From: CAWGAJ01 sp963820545
GTDB taxonomy: Bacteria > Planctomycetota > Planctomycetia > Pirellulales > Thermoguttaceae
Reading direction: 5' to 3'
DNA length: 64,000 nt
Assembly: GCA_963820545.1 (NCBI GenBank)
Contig: CAWGAJ010000002.1
Location: forward strand, 1,054,001 to 1,118,000
Translations under genes and position numbers: made by a program
The notes under the pieces: model-generated
The model's database searches: none
The model's input: only the letters and a program-made list of their open reading frames with translations
Told to the model about the DNA's origin: nothing
In this document: piece after piece, positions 61,210 to 64,000 of the stretch
How positions within the stretch are numbered: position 1 is the first letter of the stretch
Layout: every line of letters begins with the position of its first letter

Positions 61210-62881
61210 TTGTGTATGTCTTCACAGGTAGATCAACCCGGCTTGGTTTTGTCGAGATGGCAAGTCTTTGTCGAGATCGCCCTGATTTTTTGGGTTTTTT
61301 TCCTCCAAGGCGCCTGGCCCGTGCCCGATGTGAATGAACCGCACTACTTGGGCAAGGCCATTCATTATTGGAATCCCGACTGGGCGGCGGGCGATTTTTT
61401 CTTGCAAACGAAAGAGGTGCACAAGGTTTTTGATTCGACCTTTGGATGGCTTTCGCTCTGGTTAACTCCGACCGCGCTGGCCTGGACGGGCCGACTTATT
61501 GCCTGGTGGCTGTTGGCCTGGTCCTGGCGGCGGTTAAGTTTTGCTGTATTGCCGCGGGCCGGCTGGTCGGTTATTAGCGCCGCGTTTTTTGCCATGCTGA
61601 TGGATCGCTGCCAGATGGCCGGCGAGTGGGTAATCGGGGGCGTTGAGGCCAAGGTCTTTGCATACGTTTTTGTCTTTTTGGCCTTGGAGGCCTTGGCGCG
61701 AAATCGATGGAATGGTGTCTGGCTGTTGCTGGGAGTGGCCTCGGCGCTGCACGTGCTGGCAGGCGGTTGGGCGGCCGTTGCAGCGGGATTGACATGGCTT
61801 TTTCTCGGCCGCGGTCGGCCGCGTTTGAGCAGCATGTGGCCGGGACTATTGGGCGGTTTTGTGCTAATGCTGCCGGGATTGCTGCCTGCTTTGCTCCTTA
61901 ATATTTCCGCCGATGCGGCAACTATCAGGCAGGCGAATCAAATTTATGTGTTCGAGCGATTGCCGCATCACTTGGATCTTTTTCAGATCTATCCAGAGTA
62001 CATCCTGCGCTTCTTGCTGCTCGTAGTGCTTTTTTTCCTGCTGGCCTGGCGAATATTACTGAAAAAACATCCTGGCACAAGTGAAAAAAACGGTTTTGGG
62101 TCGCCAATTTGTAATTTGCATTATGCAATTTGCAATTCGCCATCAAATTCATCGTCTAGTAATGATGCAGCGGCCTTGGCTCTCAAACGGCTGGGATTGT
62201 TCGTAATCGGGTCCATGGCGATCGCGCTGGCTGGGGCCGCGCTCAACTTGCTGGCATATTTTGATCGGGAACTGGCGGCGGCGTGGCTGCGGTATTATTG
62301 GTTTCGGCTGGCCGACGTGGCCGTGCCGCTGGGCGTGGCCATCCTGGGATGCTGGTGGATCAAGCGGTCGTGGAATTATCGGCCGGTGCTGGCCGGTTTT
62401 GCGGGCGTGTTGGTGGGATTAGCGGTGATCGTTCATTTTGGCTCATTGGTAATCGAGCGCTGCGCCCGGCGCGGCCCGGGCCGATCGGCTGCCCAATCCC
62501 CAGGCCTGGCGCGAGGCGTGTATGTGGACGGCCGATGCCCGGCATACTCCCCTTACGGCCCGATTTATCACGCCGCGTTTGTCGCAGACGTTCAAATGGT
62601 ACGCCTGCCGCGCCGAGGTGGCCACCTGGAAAGATTTTCCCCAGAACGCCCAAGAAATAGGAGAATGGTGGACGAGAATAAATGACCTTTTTGCCACCGA
62701 CGGCAGCGATCCCCTATATCGCTGGCACGAGTCGCTCAACGAATTAGGCGCGCGGCGTCTAAAACAACTGGGCGAAAAATATCAGGCCGATTTTGTTATA
62801 ACCGAGACAAGCAATCCGCCCCTGGATTTGGAAGTAATTTATCGGAACGAAAGTTACATCATTTACCGACTGCAAAAGTGA
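61210..62881 (+). CDS. Large polytopic membrane protein (frameshifted), DUF6798-like
   Basis: Nine to eleven hydrophobic helices (for example VEIALIFWVFFLQGAW, LLGGFVLMLPGLLPALLL, FLLLVVLFFLLAW, LFVIGSMAIALAGAALNLL) make up residues 15-420. A soluble C-terminal domain is read in another frame from about 62470: ACMWTADARHTPLTARFITP, TFKWYACRAEVATWKDFPQN and QADFVITETSNPPLDL. A GC unit missing near 62469-62473 separates them, and repair gives 557 residues. The layout recalls planctomycete DUF6798 proteins and polyprenyl-linked glycosyltransferases, though no catalytic motif is identified. Residues about 293-315 (GFGSPICNLHYAICN and a Ser/Asn run) look like translated intergenic filler. Confidence 0.75.
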
Positions 62882-62950
62882 TCAACGCAGCATAACACCA
62901 CTCTCTTTCCCTATCCCCTGACCTCTGATCCCTGATCCCTGATTTCTGAT

Positions 62951-63601
62951 ATGAAGGCCGTAGTGTTTGATCTGGATGGTTTGATGTTCAACTCCGAGGA
63001 CGTTTACAGCCTGGTGGGCCATGAAATACTGCGCCGTAGGGGGCGCGAATTTACCACGGATTTGAAAGACCAGATGATGGGCCTTAAGCCGCAGAAAGCC
63101 TTTGAGGTAATGATTCGCCGCTGCGGTTTGTCCGACACCTGGCAACAATTGGCCGAGGAGTCGAACGGGCTGTTTGAAAGCCTCTTGGACGAGCATCTGG
63201 CCCCCATGCCAGGGCTGATGGAGCTGTTGGACGCCTTGGAGGCCGCCGATATTCCCAAGGCCATTGCCACGAGCAGTTCCCGGCAATTGCTCGACGCCTG
63301 TCTGAAGCGGTTTGACATGCATCGGCGGTTTCGTTTCTTTCTGGCCGCCGAAGACGTCGTTCAGGGCAAGCCCCATCCGGAAATCTATCATACCGCCGCT
63401 GCCCGATTTGGTCTTGCGCCGAAAGAGGTGTTGGTTCTGGAGGATAGTCAAAACGGCTGCCTGGCGGCTGCCGCCGCGGGTGCATTTACCGTGGCCGTGC
63501 CCGCCGATCACAGTCGCACTCATGATTTCAGCGCTGCCTCGTTGGTGGTAGAAAGCCTGGCCGATCCGCGTCTGTACGAAGCCTTGGGTTTGAGTAAGTG
63601 A
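62951..63601 (+). CDS. HAD-superfamily hydrolase, beta-phosphoglucomutase-like
   Basis: The 216-residue protein has HAD motif I FDLDGLMFNSED (nucleophile Asp7 and acid Asp9), motif II AIATSSS, motif III GKPHPEIYH (Lys) and motif IV VLEDSQNGCLAA. The helical cap between residues 16 and 80 places it with subfamily I phosphatases and beta-phosphoglucomutases; the length is standard. The substrate is probably a sugar phosphate but cannot be specified. It follows the membrane protein by 69 bases made of the word-like filler (CCCTGATCCCTGATTTCTG). Start at ATG 62951. Confidence 0.92.
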   Translation: MKAVVFDLDGLMFNSEDVYSLVGHEILRRRGREFTTDLKDQMMGLKPQKAFEVMIRRCGLSDTWQQLAEESNGLFESLLDEHLAPMPGLMELLDALEAADIPKAIATSSSRQLLDACLKRFDMHRRFRFFLAAEDVVQGKPHPEIYHTAAARFGLAPKEVLVLEDSQNGCLAAAAAGAFTVAVPADHSRTHDFSAASLVVESLADPRLYEALGLSK

Positions 63602-63807
63602 CGTGTGATGAGTAAGCGGCGGGATCTGGCGGCGATGCTAGCATTTCCATCATGGCCGATTCTTATTAACTGCTTTCGGATAAGAGAAAATTTTTTATCC
63701 ACTTGACCATTTTCCGCGGAACGTGTTAGATTCAAATGGATTTAAAAAACTAGTACCAGCGGTTTTCGAAAGAAGAACAATATTGGACTTGTTCAAGGAG
63801 AAGCTGG

Positions 63808-64000
63808 ATGCTCAAAACCCTTGGAATAGTCCAGGCGTGCTGTCACTCGCGAGAATATCATTGTCGGGCGGCCAGAAAACTGGGAGGCCGCTCGGTGCTG
63901 GAGTGGGTCATCCGCCGGGTGACCGACTCCCTGCGCCTTGACGGCGTGATCGTGCTTACTTGCGATGATGCGGATCATCGTTTTATGCGCACTCTGGTGC
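63808..64000 (+). CDS. Cytidylyltransferase / NTP-transferase family protein (3' truncated by window edge)
   Basis: Only the first 64 residues are present: MLKTLGIVQACCHSREYHCRA, KLGGRSVLEWVIRRVTDS and LDGVIVLTCDDADHRFM. This pattern matches acylneuraminate/3-deoxy-manno-octulosonate cytidylyltransferase-like proteins, which activate sugars as CMP or related nucleotide derivatives for surface glycans. The usual N-terminal phosphate-binding ARLxS motif is here ACCHSR, slightly divergent. AAGGAG lies eight bases before the ATG. The gene continues beyond the window. Confidence 0.75.
   Translation, partial: MLKTLGIVQACCHSREYHCRAARKLGGRSVLEWVIRRVTDSLRLDGVIVLTCDDADHRFMRTLV

Overview
The window looks like a planctomycete chromosome segment, probably of the Pirellulales/Thermoguttaceae type and possibly from a metagenome assembly. 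Evidence: a Cys-rich YTV-repeat surface protein, three PEP-CTERM proteins, a transmembrane Ser/Thr kinase with an HCD catalytic loop, a DUF1080 protein, many stand-alone or hybrid response regulators, scarce Shine-Dalgarno sequences and a moderate GC content.

Layout. 1-5640: a STELLO-like glycosyltransferase, then three minus-strand REC proteins (REC with a DHp-like helix region, REC-GAF-histidine kinase, REC-HD). 5998-10203: a PEP-CTERM protein, a lipoprotein aldose 1-epimerase and an exported TPR protein. 10677-14915: mutM and a second signalling cluster (REC-PP2C, single-domain REC, PAS histidine kinase). 15091-24402: parvulin, DUF1080, Ser/Thr kinase, M42 peptidase, a PEP-CTERM beta-strand-repeat protein and a putative outer-membrane protein. 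24403-26722: a STAS/PP2C partner-switching pair and a truncated sensor. 27342-31597: a 4.2-kb island bounded by a 54-bp direct repeat of the 3' part of tRNA-Arg, carrying a methyltransferase-like protein, an SPL-type radical SAM enzyme and a HigBA toxin-antitoxin pair. 31851-35719: a Tat-exported DUF362 protein with a polyferredoxin, and a PadR regulator with a membrane partner. 36068-40692: homoserine dehydrogenase, an ApgM-like enzyme and a four-ACT aspartate kinase. 42074-47765: cupin, rsmD, a cyclophilin and the rpsB-tsf-pyrH-frr operon. 48145-52208: tRNA-Gln, pilin, YTV protein and a small membrane protein. 53204-56796: an AT-richer locus with a RecB/Cas4-like nuclease, a membrane-anchored zinc ribbon-RuvB-Mrr fusion and a divergent tail-anchored coiled-coil protein. 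56850-57803: an array of perfect palindromes, tRNA-Ala and a 126-bp tandem duplication. 57820-64000: sugar-binding lipoprotein, xylulokinase, a large membrane protein, a HAD phosphatase and the start of a cytidylyltransferase.

Two points stand out. First, the RuvB-Mrr/RecB-like nuclease locus and the tRNA-Arg island are the best candidates for undescribed systems. Second, at least twelve genes, including the essential rpsB, are broken by 1- or 2-base indels in G/C homopolymers or GC runs, so most frameshifts here are probably sequence errors; those genes are annotated over their full inferred span. Intergenic DNA is crowded with short perfect palindromes and several dispersed repeat families.
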